Shown: positions 51,089-61,641 of the stretch, piece after piece
Layout of the letters: the number at the start of each line of letters is the position of its first letter
Position numbering within the stretch: the stretch's first letter is position 1
Assembly (NCBI RefSeq): GCF_008831285.2
Contig: NC_045139.1
Coordinates: forward strand, 3,480,704 to 3,544,703
Reading direction: 5' to 3'
Length of the DNA stretch: 64,000 nucleotides
DNA from: Nymphaea colorata
Lineage: Eukaryota > Streptophyta > Magnoliopsida > Nymphaeales > Nymphaeaceae
Notes under the pieces: generated by a model
The model's input: only the letters and a program-made list of their open reading frames with translations
Databases searched by the model: none
What the model was told of the DNA's origin: nothing
Made by a program: the position numbers and the translations under genes

Positions 51089-51899
51089 AAATTTTATTCA
51101 CAAAGCAGGTACTTACAGAGAAATCAAAGAATAGGGACTGGAACATCAATAGGCTAACACAAGCTGCTCCAGCAGGCCACCGGGGAAGAGATTATAAAGA
51201 GAAATGGTCCCACTCTAGTTTGACCAACTTTGCATGGGAACTAACACCATACTTCTTGTCTCCTCTCCTGAACTTCTAAGACTGAATATGCAAGTCTACG
51301 GAACTGAGCAAGGGACTCTATATCTTCTGAGAATACCTGCTAGGAGACAATTAGGTTTCCTCATCTTGATTATCCAGTCTCTGGAGGAGCAATTGGTGGC
51401 AACTTCCTCCCTCTCTAGAATCTATTTTCTACAACGATAGACGCACACCAAGAAGCTCTAGGGATCACGTCTGAAGACCAGAAGCTTTCCTCCATCCTTT
51501 CACTGGGGATTTGGTTCTCATCAACTTCAAATGCTCGCATGATCTACTTTAATGGAAGGGAAAGCTGACCACCAGATTCTATCTACTTTCTCACATCTAG
51601 TCAACTCACGAGGAGCAAGTGGCGGAAGATCTCATCTGATCCAATCCCCCACACTCCTAGCAACCATCCCCTCTCTAATGACCATCTTATAACCTTCCCC
51701 ACTTTATCGAAATCCTCTGGACTAATTAAGTTTATCAGCACATCTTATCCCCATAGCTCTGCGCCACAACTTGATTTCCTTATTTCACATAAAACCAAGT
51801 TGAGGTAAATGTGACAACCTTTTTGAATGATTTAATTCCATATCCTTGCACATGTACGCTTTGAGATTACCTAATAAAAAGGGAGACCAAAGTAGTTAC

Positions 51900-52640
51900 T
51901 CAGCACCCTACCTTCTTGCCACTGAAAGATGGAGAAAATATGCATCTTTCTCTGCTCCATGTAACCTGAGTGCCAGAAAAGCTTGGGATTCTTTGAATTC
52001 ACTGCCATCATAGCTTTCTCTTCAAACTCTCTCTGAACTGCTTAACTACATGAGCACTACTTTTTCGCCTTCACAGAAAAGCAAAATATCATCTACAAAG
52101 AAAAGAGAGTGAAGACAGCTAAACCTCTAGGAGCTCTTGAAAGCTGGAGTCTTCCACCATCCATCCGTTCCTCCCTGCACATGCCTTGCTGATGCTTCCA
52201 TTGTCAGAATAAATACATAACGGGAGAGGGGAGCCTTTTTGTCAGATTCCTCTACTCGTCTCAATATAAACTTCCATTCACTAGTACTACCATCTAAACC
52301 AACACACAGCAGAATCCTCTTCACTGAACCTTGAGAGAAACTCAGAACCTCCAAAAAATTCCTTAGAAACTTCCAATTTAGCTGCTCATATGCCTTGGAT
52401 AAATCTAATTTCATGCTCATGGAAGACCCCTTCGATGCCTGCAAGAAATGAAATATTTCTTGAGAAAGGATTACAATATATACAATGAATGACCCTTCCT
52501 TGGACGAAAGCTCCTTGAATTACCCCAACCACCAGCTTAGGCATCATGGGTTTAATCCTACTAGCAATCACCTTTGAGGTGAATAGTCAAGGAACTACAT
52601 GGAGAAATAGGTCAATAAACCGAAAAAATTTGAACTCCTT
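51900..52640 (-). pseudogene. Decayed LINE reverse transcriptase
   Basis: Read on the minus strand from 52640 downward, fragments in several frames follow the order of a plant L1-type reverse transcriptase. They are KVIASRIKPMMPKLV (near 52570), QGAFVQGRVI (near 52500), MSMKLDLSKAYEQLNWKFL (near 52420), a corrupted RGVRQGDPLS block seen as ESDKKAPLSRYVFILTMEA (near 52220) and FFVDDILLFCEG (near 52095), which is the catalytic FVDD box. Frameshifts and stops separate them, so it is inactive. Sequence farther left may be its continuation but is too decayed to read. No endonuclease domain or poly-A tail was identified. Confidence 0.8.
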
Positions 52641-53886
52641 GTTTGTTTGGAACAAGAACAGAAGCATTCAGTTGATCGTTTTGACGAGTTTTCTAGAGAA
52701 GAAAAAATTGTGGATGGTTACATCACTACAAAGAACTGCCCAAAACTTCTTAAATCCTGCATTAGCGGAACCAAAAGTTGTAGTTCCACTCCCTCTCCAA
52801 AAAACGAGGTAAAAAATTTAGCATGTTCTCACTACTCTTTTCTGTATTCTTTCATTCTTTGATTAATAAGCGAGGGATGCCAGCTCCCAGCAGATTTGCT
52901 CGGGAATTAGCATGTTCTAGGTCTGCATCTTTCCGATCCATGCCGTAGGTTCTAGTAAATGACATAATGCCTCATCTAGCCCATATAGCTGCTCAAAGGA
53001 TTTCCAAGCCTTACTAATACTTTCTCAATCAATTAATAACGAGCCCATCTGATCAAGGAGCTCCAATTGTCACTTGCCTTTTACGCAAACTTGGTAGAAT
53101 TAAAAAAAAAAACGAAGTGGAAACTAACATTATCTTCTCAACGAGCTGTTTATTAAATGAAATCACTTTTTTTAATACAAAATGATAAAAGTACCCCTCA
53201 TAAAGAACCACTCTTCCCTTAGATGGAAAAAAGACATTTTTCTTCCTAAAAGGGATTTTTTTTTTTTCATTTTATATCAACAACTAATATTTTGTTTTGT
53301 TAGGTAGTTCTTTAAGAATTTCTCTTAAAGTTGAGCGTCTATTTGTTAGCCTTCAAAAGTTGTATGGTAGTTTGTTATTGCCGACATGTTACGCAATTTG
53401 TTCAAATTTGTATTTTTATCTCTATCTTAATCCTCCAATGGCGTTCTTCTTCATGAATTTGTCTGGTTCTTGCTGAAACACTTTCTCTAGATTCCTTGAA
53501 TTCAAAGATATACGAAAAACCTGCTACGCTTCTTTGCAAAGGATTTCTTCAAGCTTCTTCTCTTCATTGTCCACTCTCACCAGAAACTTCCCATTACCTA
53601 TGATACAAGATCTAAGGTTTGTAAGCCTTTTCCACAACTTCTTTAAGAGCCCAAAGAATGAAAGGGTAAGCCATTGAGGGTCTTCATAATCCACCAACGA
53701 TGCGACCGATCAAAGCAAACTGGAATGACATGCATGTTCATCTTCTTGTTTCACCATTCTGCCGAATGGAGCTCTTTCTTTCTCTTCTCTATTTACAAAT
53801 GTCGAAGGAGTCATATTTACTACTCTCTAGTCTTTGTTAATTAAAGGGCTAGAGGACCCCCTTCCATTGGAAAAAAAAGATATTTA

Positions 53887-54100
53887 GGACGTGTTTGGTT
53901 TATGGTGGATCTGAGATCCCGGATAATATGAGATCTCCATCTCAGGTTTATAGCTTTAAGGTCAGACACCTCCATTCAATCTTAAATCTAAGATTTTTAC
54001 ATGTAACTTGGATTTAAGATCATTGGTTTAAACAAACTAAAGATCCTACAATACACACCTTTGAATGCAAATTCATAGTTAATCAAACACTACTCACTGT
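53887..54100. mobile_element. MITE-like element, family A, copy 3
   Basis: The ends CGTGTTTGGTTTATGG and TAGTTAATCAAACACTA are inverted repeats with a GTGTTTG core. On the minus strand the interior reads ACATGTAAAAATC, AGATTTAAGATTGAATGGAG and GTCTGACCTTAAA. The plus-strand copies at 207-360 and 60485-60615 share the first two landmarks. This is the most complete copy. Confidence 0.65.
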
Positions 54101-54648
54101 CTATATGATAACGAAGAGGCACCAAGAAGCTATGAATTGCATGTAAGTCTGACAAATTTCTTAATCTTACAAGAAGCAATGGTTATACTGAACAAAGACA
54201 GAGGAAGGTAAGGATCAGGAATTATTACACGGAGAAAATCAGCTTCTCTACTTCCAAGTAGTAATCACTATAAATACGATCCGCGTTTCCCATACGAGCA
54301 GAAATAAAGGCAGAGGTCATGTTCTTGTCTGTTTATATCATGTCAGACAGGCGTACAGTACGAGAGACAATCGGCCTCGCAAAATTAAACGTTTGGCATG
54401 GCTACATTGCTATCATATTGTGTGCATGTGTTGCAGCCCAGCAGTGAGCTAGGCAATTAGGCAGCTATTTGTATGCGTGAGATTGGGTCGAACTGTCTGG
54501 TAGTCAGCTTTAATTGTGCTGTAAACATCAGTTACTATCAAGAAAATATATGGTATCAGCCTTAGTTCTATATTAATATCATATTAAAAACGAACATAAA
54601 AAAACGTGTTCCTTTTGTGTTTTTTAGTTTCTTTTATTTTTTGGCCTT

Positions 54649-54672
54649 ATATATATGTGTGTGTGTGTGTGT
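54649..54672. repeat. (AT)n(GT)n microsatellite
   Basis: A short AT run into about nine GT units. Confidence 0.9.
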
Positions 54673-54848
54673 TTAGTACCAGATTTTTTTTTTTATATTT
54701 TCTCACATGTTCTTTTAGGATATTTCCTTTCTTAACTTTTTTTAGAACATTTGAACATTTTCTCCACATTTTTCTGAGAAAAAAACCTGACCTGAAAAAA
54801 AAGCCTTACCTTTTAATACCTTAAAAGGATATTTGATATTTGTGACAA

Positions 54849-54850
<2 letters not shown>

Positions 54851-54915
<65 letters not shown>
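54851..54915. repeat. (AT)n microsatellite
   Basis: About 32 AT units. Confidence 0.97.
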
Positions 54916-54918
<3 letters not shown>

Positions 54919-55866
54919 CATACAAGTTTTTGAAGATTTTAGAAATCTTTGATGCGAAACTTTTGTTACAAATCTTATCACAGGGATGAAATTGTTATGA
55001 TTTGGATACGAACCTCGCCCATTTGAGTGACCCAAACGTCATGTTAAAATATTGGTTAGCATCATAACTAGTTTCATAAACCTTAGTCATGATTTTGTTT
55101 CTGGGATTTTTTGTCACTTTCAGCAGCTAGGAATGATTGTCAGAAATCTAAACAAAAATGGGCTCTAGGCCCGGATCGAGGCCGGAACCTTGCAGTTTAG
55201 AGTTCAGATTGAAGAAGGGTGGTAAATCTTGTAGCTTCATCATCTTCTATTATTTTCTGTCATTCACTTTTCCGTTGATGTAAGTGGGACAAAGGAATGA
55301 AACTTGGTTATATACAATCAGTATACCAAAGTACATATTTACAAAAGGTTGCATGTTTCTTGATCTTACATCGGTTTTTGAAGATGCCCTCTCTATATTG
55401 ATCTCGGATTCTTCGATAATTTCAGCTGCTGTGGCCCCACTGAGATCCAATTATTGCTTCTCTTCCATTCTCCTCCTAAATGCTCTCCAATCATAAGAAA
55501 ATCAGTTCTTTTGTGGGAAAAAACATGATTGATGAGCTATGTCTTATCATGGTTGTTGCGGTGTGTTATGAACAAGCGCGCCAGAATTTTTTGTTATGAG
55601 GGGGCCGAATTATAGTTTTAAAATTTGAACAAGAGTTAGAAATATGATTTCCAAATTTGTATATAGGACAAATAACATTTTATAAAATTTACATGTAAAC
55701 TTTTGGGCACTCAACTTATTATATAGTCGGGCCTGATGTTTTATTTAGGGCTGCACACGAGCCGAGCTGAGCCTGTGCTTGGCCAGCTCGAGCTCGAAAA
55801 ATACTCGAGCTCAGCTCGAGCCGAGCTCCTTATAACAAGCTCGAGCTCAACTCGTTTAGTTCAATT

Positions 55867-56074
55867 ACTTCAGAGCTTTCGGCTGTCCCCAATTCGCTTA
55901 ACAAGAAGTAAGAGTTGGGAAGGGGAGAAAGAGGGGAGCCGGCCGCTCAGCTCCTTCAACCTCTGGATACTTCAGAGCTCTTCGGCTGTCCCCACTTCGC
56001 TCAACAAGAAGTAGGAGTTGGGAAGAGGAGAAAGAGGGGAGCTGGCCGCTCAGCTCCTTCTCAACCTCTGGACT
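55867..56074. repeat. 102 bp tandem duplication inside the element
   Basis: The unit starts ACTTCAGAGCT and contains TTCGGCTGTCCCC, AACAAGAAGTA, GAGAAAGAGGGGAGC and GGCCGCTCAGCTCCTTC. It occurs at 55867 and again at 55969 with few differences. Confidence 0.85.
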
Positions 56075-56417
56075 CCATTTGTTGCTGCGAAGGAGGTCCG
56101 CCACAAGCTCGACTGGAGAAGTATCAACGCTGAGGGAGCGATGAGAGAAGCTTCCGTTTCTGCGTTGAAGCAGAGAAGAGGAAGGAAGGAGGCCAAGCGA
56201 CGTATTCCTCATCCGGCGTCGCCGGAGGACTCACTGGACTCACGCCAAGGTGTTCTCTAAGAAGATTTGTCTCCAAACAATTTCTAGAGGGCATCAAACA
56301 TCCCCAAAGTATACTTTTATTAAGATAACAAGGGAAACGAAAAACTCTCGTTTGTGAAGACGAGAAGTTGAGAAGGGAAAGAGCCGACGGAAGAGAGAGA
56401 TTAGTTTGAAAGACGGA

Positions 56418-56419
<2 letters not shown>

Positions 56420-56499
<80 letters not shown>
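56420..56499. repeat. (AT)n microsatellite
   Basis: About 40 AT units. Confidence 0.97.
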
Positions 56500-56502
<3 letters not shown>

Positions 56503-56670
56503 TGCCCTCGGTAAACAGTTTTTACCTTAAACCGGTGAACCGGTTTGATGAACTGGTTTATACAATTCAGTTAAATAACAAGTCGAGTTGAGTTTAAACG
56601 AGTCGAGTTCTTGCAACTCGAACTCGACTCGTTTATAGTTTTCGAGCTCGAGCCCAAGTTTTGCATCTTT

Positions 56671-56826
56671 GTTGGGTCTCTATGTCGCTGCCACCTTGGC
56701 GGAACACTGTTCTACTAACAGCCTTAAGCCAGACGTATCCTCGTTGGGTCTCTATATCACTGCCGCCTTGGCGGAACATGCTGCACACTTGCTTCCTGCC
56801 TGCCCATTCGAGCTATGCCCCTTGGC
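56671..56826. repeat. Direct repeats flanking the SINE head
   Basis: GTTGGGTCTCTAT-TC-CTGCC followed by CCTTGGCGGAACA occurs at about 56671 and 56743. The second copy runs into ATGCTGCACACTTGC-TCCTG followed by CCTGCCCATT-GAGCTATG, which occurs again at about 56890. The second of these belongs to a tRNA-like unit; the first is a partial copy. Confidence 0.7.
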
Positions 56827-56854
56827 TTGCATGTAGAGCTCACCCCTTTTTGGT

Positions 56855-56942
56855 TCATGAGCATAGCCCTTCGCAGGTCGAACTGGTGACATGCTGCACA
56901 CTTGCCTCCTGCCTGCCCATTTGAGCTATGCTCCTTGGGCGG
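56855..56942 (-). mobile_element. tRNA-derived SINE head
   Basis: On the minus strand an A-box-like TAGCTCAAATGGGC (56928-56915) is followed 30 bases later by a B-box-like AGTTCGACCTGC (56884-56873). A perfect 9 bp inverted repeat (GAGCATAGC at 56859-56867, GCTATGCTC at 56925-56933) places the ends as in a tRNA acceptor stem. The remainder does not form standard tRNA arms, so a tRNA-derived SINE is the better call. A partial copy lacking the B box lies at about 56774-56826. Confidence 0.55.
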
Positions 56943-57254
56943 GCATGCTGTTGATACTGTCCTAGTTGGTTCCGCCACTGACTTAATCCAAACTATAACT
57001 ATCCATGATTCCTGAATCTGCTAAGCCTAGTCACCCTCACTTTCTAGTTGCTATATCCAGATCATGTGAGCCTAAATGTTCAATTCGTGTTCACCTTTCT
57101 GAGATAAAGTTCTTTCTGTATCTCTATGTTAACAGTAGCCCTCACCTTTGATGCTTTTTTAATGTCTGCTCTGTGGGGCCACTCCCATAACTTTTGCTTG
57201 AGTGAAGACTAGAAGTTGCCCACAATCACCAGTCCTGCTGGGGTCTTGTTAACG

Positions 57255-57673
57255 TGTAACACCCCAGAAGTTTAATCCCGTATCGAAGATTGTGAGGGAT
57301 CTTCAATGGTTTATAAAGGGAGACTTTAATGAGATGATTGTCCTGGTTCCTAACTTTTTTAGGATTGAAACCGAAACTGCTAGGGGACGGGTTGGGATCC
57401 GTCGAACCAGGGGCTCGAGCTCAGGAGTGGGTCGGGTTGTTATAGTAGTATCAGAGCAGGTTCAACACTCGGACCTGGGTACCACACGCGCAGACATGTG
57501 CCTTAAGGGGAGGTGAATTGGAATACCCCAGAAGTTTAGTCTCGTATCGAAAGCTTTAATGAGATGATTGTCCTGGTTTCTAGCCTTTTTAGGATTGAAA
57601 CCGAAACTGTTAGGGGGCGGGTTGGGATCCGTCGAACCAGGGGCCCGAGCCCAGAAGTGGGTCGAGTTGTTAT
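57255..57673 (+). mobile_element. TRIM-like miniature LTR retroelement
   Basis: Two direct repeats flank a core of about 75 bp. LTR 1 (about 57255-57443) starts TGTAACACCCCAGAAGTTTA and LTR 2 (about 57519-57673) starts TGGAATACCCCAGAAGTTTA. Both contain GAGATGATTGTCCTGGTT, AGGATTGAAACCGAAACTG and GGGTTGGGATCCGTCGAACC, and end GTTGTTATA. LTR 2 lacks about 35 bp present in LTR 1. Right after LTR 1, GTAGTATCAGAGC (57445-57457) matches the plant initiator-Met tRNA primer site (TGGTATCAGAGC). Just before LTR 2, AAGGGGAGG (57505-57513) fits a polypurine tract. There is no coding region. These are the defining traits of terminal-repeat retrotransposons in miniature. Confidence 0.82.
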
Positions 57674-59107
57674 ATAATGAAACTTCAGACGTTTTCCAAT
57701 CTCTCTCTGGTTTATAAGCTAAATGTATGGTTTGAGATTGGATTTGGACTGATCAAACCAGATCTTTCTAGGGCAGCTGTTACAGATTATCATAAAAAAA
57801 TAATTCAGATCCGTCACAAGTTTTGCATCTGAATCCAAATCCCAGCATGAAACTTACTGAAATACGAAACCCAGATACACAAAAAATCAGATGGTTAGTC
57901 GTGGAATCTGATTCAGTTTTGCCGCATTCTTGTTTAAGCTTGAAGCCGACTTGGAGATTTGGACGACAGGTTCAGTACTTGGTGATTTGTCAAACATGTT
58001 TTCAAACATCTTGTTCTTAGCATTATCTCTTCCAAATTCATCGAGTATTGCACTTCAAGACAAAGACTAGGTTGAGAATATCGACATGTGAGAATTTGAT
58101 GTACATAATGTATCTACATGCCACAGTACTAAACAAAGCGAGTATATTTTTTGGCTTTGAACAATTATCCTATTGAACACTCTCATTTTTTGTTCAAATG
58201 TTTGATAAATCTACTCCTATTTTGGAGCAAATGCATTGACCATTCACACCTTGTTCCTAACGCCAAACGGCCCTAAAACTTGCAACCTTGAAAACACGAT
58301 AACAAAGTACATCTCACTTTCCTCATTAAGTTTCTCTTGATTTGTCAATAAAAACCTAACAAAGCATGTTTTCTTTTACAGATGCGATTAGCAGGATGCT
58401 GACTAGTTTATCTCCAGAAGCACGACCTGGCTACTAAACTCTTGACCTCTTTCAATTCAAATGTTTTAAATCCAAATTAACTCCTAATTGGGTAGTTCAA
58501 AGCTCTTATTGGCTTTACAATTCACATATAGCTGCTAGAAACAGTTTCCTTAGACCATGTTTGATTCTGGGAACGCCTCATTACGGAACAGAGCACCTCA
58601 TTTCCTTCCACACTTTCCATGGTAAACCATGAAACAAGTCATTGCTTAATAACCAAAAGAATATCTATGAAGGTGCAAGCTGCGTTCATGAAGGCCCCAC
58701 AAGGACTTGCTCTCACTTGTTCTGTCCCACCTGTTCCGGAACGTGTCCCTGGTAGCTTCCAACCCTGCGACACACTTCTCCTGTAAAAGAAGTCCTTTCA
58801 AGGGTTTTTTATCATTCAGCTGGTCCCCTCCAATATACCATTGACAAGACGTGGTGCATGTATAAGACAAAGTGCTTTATACTGTGAAGCAAAAAGCCAA
58901 TGCGTTGCCATATTTACAGCAGAAAACAAGGAAGTGAAAGCGATGTAAAATTTGGAAGAAGAGGCTGTAGGAACATCGTCAAAATGAATAGGAGGTAAAC
59001 TGGAAGTCTAAATTGTAGTAAGACATGTAGGGAAAAAGAGAAGAAACAAAAAGGAAATAAGACTGCCAAACGATCAAGAACAAGAAATCAGTCGACAGAA
59101 AAGCAAT

Positions 59108-59175
59108 TTCTCCACCATGTGAGAAGGGAGTTTCCTCACAGTCTTGTCACTTTCGGGAGGATCACCAAGTTTCCC

Positions 59176-59215
<40 letters not shown>

Positions 59216-59552
59216 TTTATTTGTTTATTTATTTGGGAAGGTGAAGTACTCTGGTTGTCTGCAATGCAAATGCCTTGCATGTGTGAGGTGTGGGAGCATG
59301 CAAACAAACACAGTATTTCAGCTCATCATGTATATATATATACTCAGTTGAAATTTCGCTTTCTATAAAGAAAGCTTATCGCATGGTGGAGAAAGTGTGA
59401 GATTTGAGCATGATAAGAGAAATCAACTCCTAGTGTGTGTTTATTTGTAAATATATATACTCAGATAAAAAGTTGGCTTTCTATATAGAAAACTGGGTGA
59501 TCCTCCTGAAAATGACAAGACTGAGGAAACTGCCTTCTTACATGGTGGAGAA
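59108..59552. repeat. Long inverted repeat, about 70 bp arms
   Basis: The left arm (59108-59180) reads TCTCCACCATGTGAGAAGGG, then CTCACAGTCTTGTCA and GGAGGATCACCAAGTTT. The right arm (about 59486-59552) is its reverse complement with few mismatches: AACTGGGTGATCCTCC, TGACAAGACTGAGGAAACT and CATGGTGGAGA. The spacer of about 300 bp includes (AT)n and a segment (near 59340-59440) with a further partial copy of the right-hand flank (ATACTCAG, TTCTATA-AGAAA, CATGGTGGAGAA, GAGAAATCAAC). Transcribed, it would form a long hairpin. Confidence 0.75.
59176..59211. repeat. (AT)n microsatellite
   Basis: About 17 AT units with one AA step, in the loop of the inverted repeat. Confidence 0.9.
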
Positions 59553-59586
59553 CGAGTCCTCTATGAATGGCTAGAGAAATCAACAC

Positions 59587-59589
<3 letters not shown>

Positions 59590-59641
<52 letters not shown>
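59590..59641. repeat. (AT)n microsatellite
   Basis: About 26 AT units. Confidence 0.95.
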
Positions 59642-59651
<10 letters not shown>

Positions 59652-59888
59652 TTAGATTATTATAAAAACAACATTAAAACCTAAAAAATGATCAATTAAT
59701 ATATACTTTTCATCAACCTTTCATTAATATCATATTGGTAAGGTTAGATTAAAAAAAAAACACTTTAAATATCACATTTAAAGGGTTTGGTTTTGATCCT
59801 GGACCTAATGGTCTGGTTTTTACCCTTATATACACATCTTTGTTACCACTATATGGCGTGTCACCAACTGGCCTGGTGGCGGGGCGGA

Positions 59889-60062
59889 CAAGGGCGGAGT
59901 TAAGATTTTTTTCAAGAGCGGGCTAAACAGTCTAACCTCGAATCCGGTAATATCAAACTAAACCTGAATCTAAAAAATATATTGTACAACTAAATTTTTT
60001 TAATTTTTTTAATGTATTTTTTTTTTTTTGGAGGTGGCCGCGGGTGCTGGTGGATGAGGTAG
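59889..60062. repeat. MITE-like element, family B, copy 3
   Basis: GGGCGGAGTTAAGATTTTTTT, AGAGCGGGCTAAACAGTC, CTCGAATCCGG, an AT-rich centre and GAGGTGGCCG follow the order seen in the 10969-11159 element. The right end is eroded. Confidence 0.5.
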
Positions 60063-60217
60063 GGAGGGACTTGAGAAATAAAAGGTTGGGAAGAAAGAAA
60101 TTGTGAAAAAAATAATATAAAATAACAAAGTAAACAACATGTGAACCATTCGATTTAAGGATTGAAAGGTTTAAATATATTGTTTTGACAAATACATACA
60201 AAAGTTATGGTGCAGTT

Positions 60218-60234
60218 TATATATATATATATAT
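60218..60234. repeat. (AT)n microsatellite
   Basis: About eight AT units. Confidence 0.9.
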
Positions 60235-60484
60235 CGTCTGCTTAGGTCTAGAGTTTTGATTTGATTATAAATTGGTGGTTGAGTCACTGACCGTTTTCTT
60301 GACCATTTTAATGAGAAAATTTATTGCCCCAGCGCCCGTTAGCAAAAGATCCATAATGGCTGGACTTTACTCCGGCCCACATACCTGGACTCAGGTCCAT
60401 ACACGACAGTTTTGTTTCCATTATGAGACGGTGTCAGTCTCTCACTGTCCTGACAGTGCCTTTGGCCACCCATTAAAGAATCTA

Positions 60485-60615
60485 TTTTAAGCGTTGATAG
60501 TCTCAAATCATATCCAAGGTTATACTAAAAGATACGTTTTGTAAATCCTCCGTCCACGTTGCATGTAAAAAAATGTGCTGATTTAAAGTTGAATGGAGGA
60601 AATATAACAAAAAAA
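60485..60615. repeat. MITE-like element, family A, copy 4 (partial)
   Basis: It contains CTCAAATCATATCCAAGG, GCATGTAAAAAAATG and GATTTAAAGTTGAATGGAGG, matching the 207-360 copy in order and strand. The inverted-repeat ends are not clear. Confidence 0.5.
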
Positions 60616-61641
60616 CAAAAAAAATTCTCCCTCCGCCACTTCGTTCTGCATAAAAGCCAAAAATGGCTGTGTCAAAATATCAACTAGTCCATCAACTAAA
60701 TCTACGTGAAAAAAAAAACCTTTTTTTTTCATTTACCCCCTAGGCCATCCAGTTGCTCTCTCTCTCTCTCATGTGTGATGTGAGCCAAATGAGGTCAGCA
60801 AAAGATACCCGACATAATGCAGAGGGTGCTAAATGCTTAATGCAGAGGGTGCTTCTGTGCTGCTGCTATTTTGATACGGGCCTGCCTAATTGAACCTTTG
60901 AGCAGATCAGATCTTCGAAAGCTCGTGCGAAGGTAAATAAGTTGAGCTTTGGACGATCTTATTTGACATTTTTTCGACTCATTAATAGAATTTTGGTCTC
61001 TATAAAGTAAAAACTCTCTCAGTTTAATCTGAAATTGGAATTTTCATTTCAGATGTGTAATCATCAAGAAATCTCAGTGCCTACAGAAGGCAAAGTTTTT
61101 GAAAAGTTGCCAGGGGCAGTTACGGAGAGCCAATACTAGTTAAGCACAGCCAGAGCGCTTTTTTCTCGTGGTGGTGTGACTTTGTTAGATCCATTGAGCG
61201 AGTTTGAACGTCTTCTTTACGTCTTTCTCTTTCTCTCTTTTTCTACTTTATGAATGTTGTGATCTTGCAAAGTACAAAACAATCTTTGGAAACGCCCTTT
61301 GCGTAATAATCCTGCCTCTTGGAAGATAAACGCCCAGCCAAAACCAGAAAGAAAAAGTACATTTCTCTGTCACTTTTTGCGTCAATTCTGCCCCATCATG
61401 GGGTGCATCGTTTTGTCAATTATGACGAACGTATTGGCATTGAATCACCAGTACGCTCTGAAAAGGATCTGTGTGGAGTCTGTGCACCATTTACTACCCT
61501 CCCTTCCTTTTTGTAGGACCAACGCCACAACTACCACCCTCCCTTCTCTGCTTCTTCTGCTCATTCGTTTCTCATACATGGCGTCCCCAAGACTTCGGAA
61601 TCGCATTTGGGCAGCCAGCACCCATAGACAGGCGCCTCCTT

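Larger units (their letters stand above)
55746..56662. mobile_element. 0.9 kb element with CTCGAGC-rich inverted ends
   Basis: The left arm (55746-55860) starts TAGGGCTGCACACGAGCCGA and is rich in GAGCTCGAG. The right arm (56575-56662) is the imperfect inverse, ending AGTTTTCGAGCTCGAGCCCA. Between them lie a 102 bp tandem duplication, a 40-unit AT tract (56420-56499) and AT-rich DNA. No transposase was seen. This resembles plant non-autonomous hAT- or Mutator-like elements that have acquired internal sequence; the superfamily is a guess. Confidence 0.55.
50078..61641. other. 11.5 kb repeat-rich intergenic region
   Basis: No host gene was recognised. Frames such as 50313-50633 (+) and 51234-51440 (+) lack domains. 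The region holds a decayed LINE (about 51900-52640), several MITE-like units, the 55746-56662 element, a SINE head, the TRIM-like element at 57255-57673, a hairpin at 59108-59552 and many microsatellites. The last kilobase includes the upstream region of the NAL1-like gene, with a CT-rich stretch at 61220-61246. Confidence 0.6.

Noticed and set aside
57255..57673. Segmental tandem duplication rather than a TRIM
   Set aside because: The TATCAGAGC primer site directly after the first repeat and a purine tract directly before the second are specific to LTR elements.
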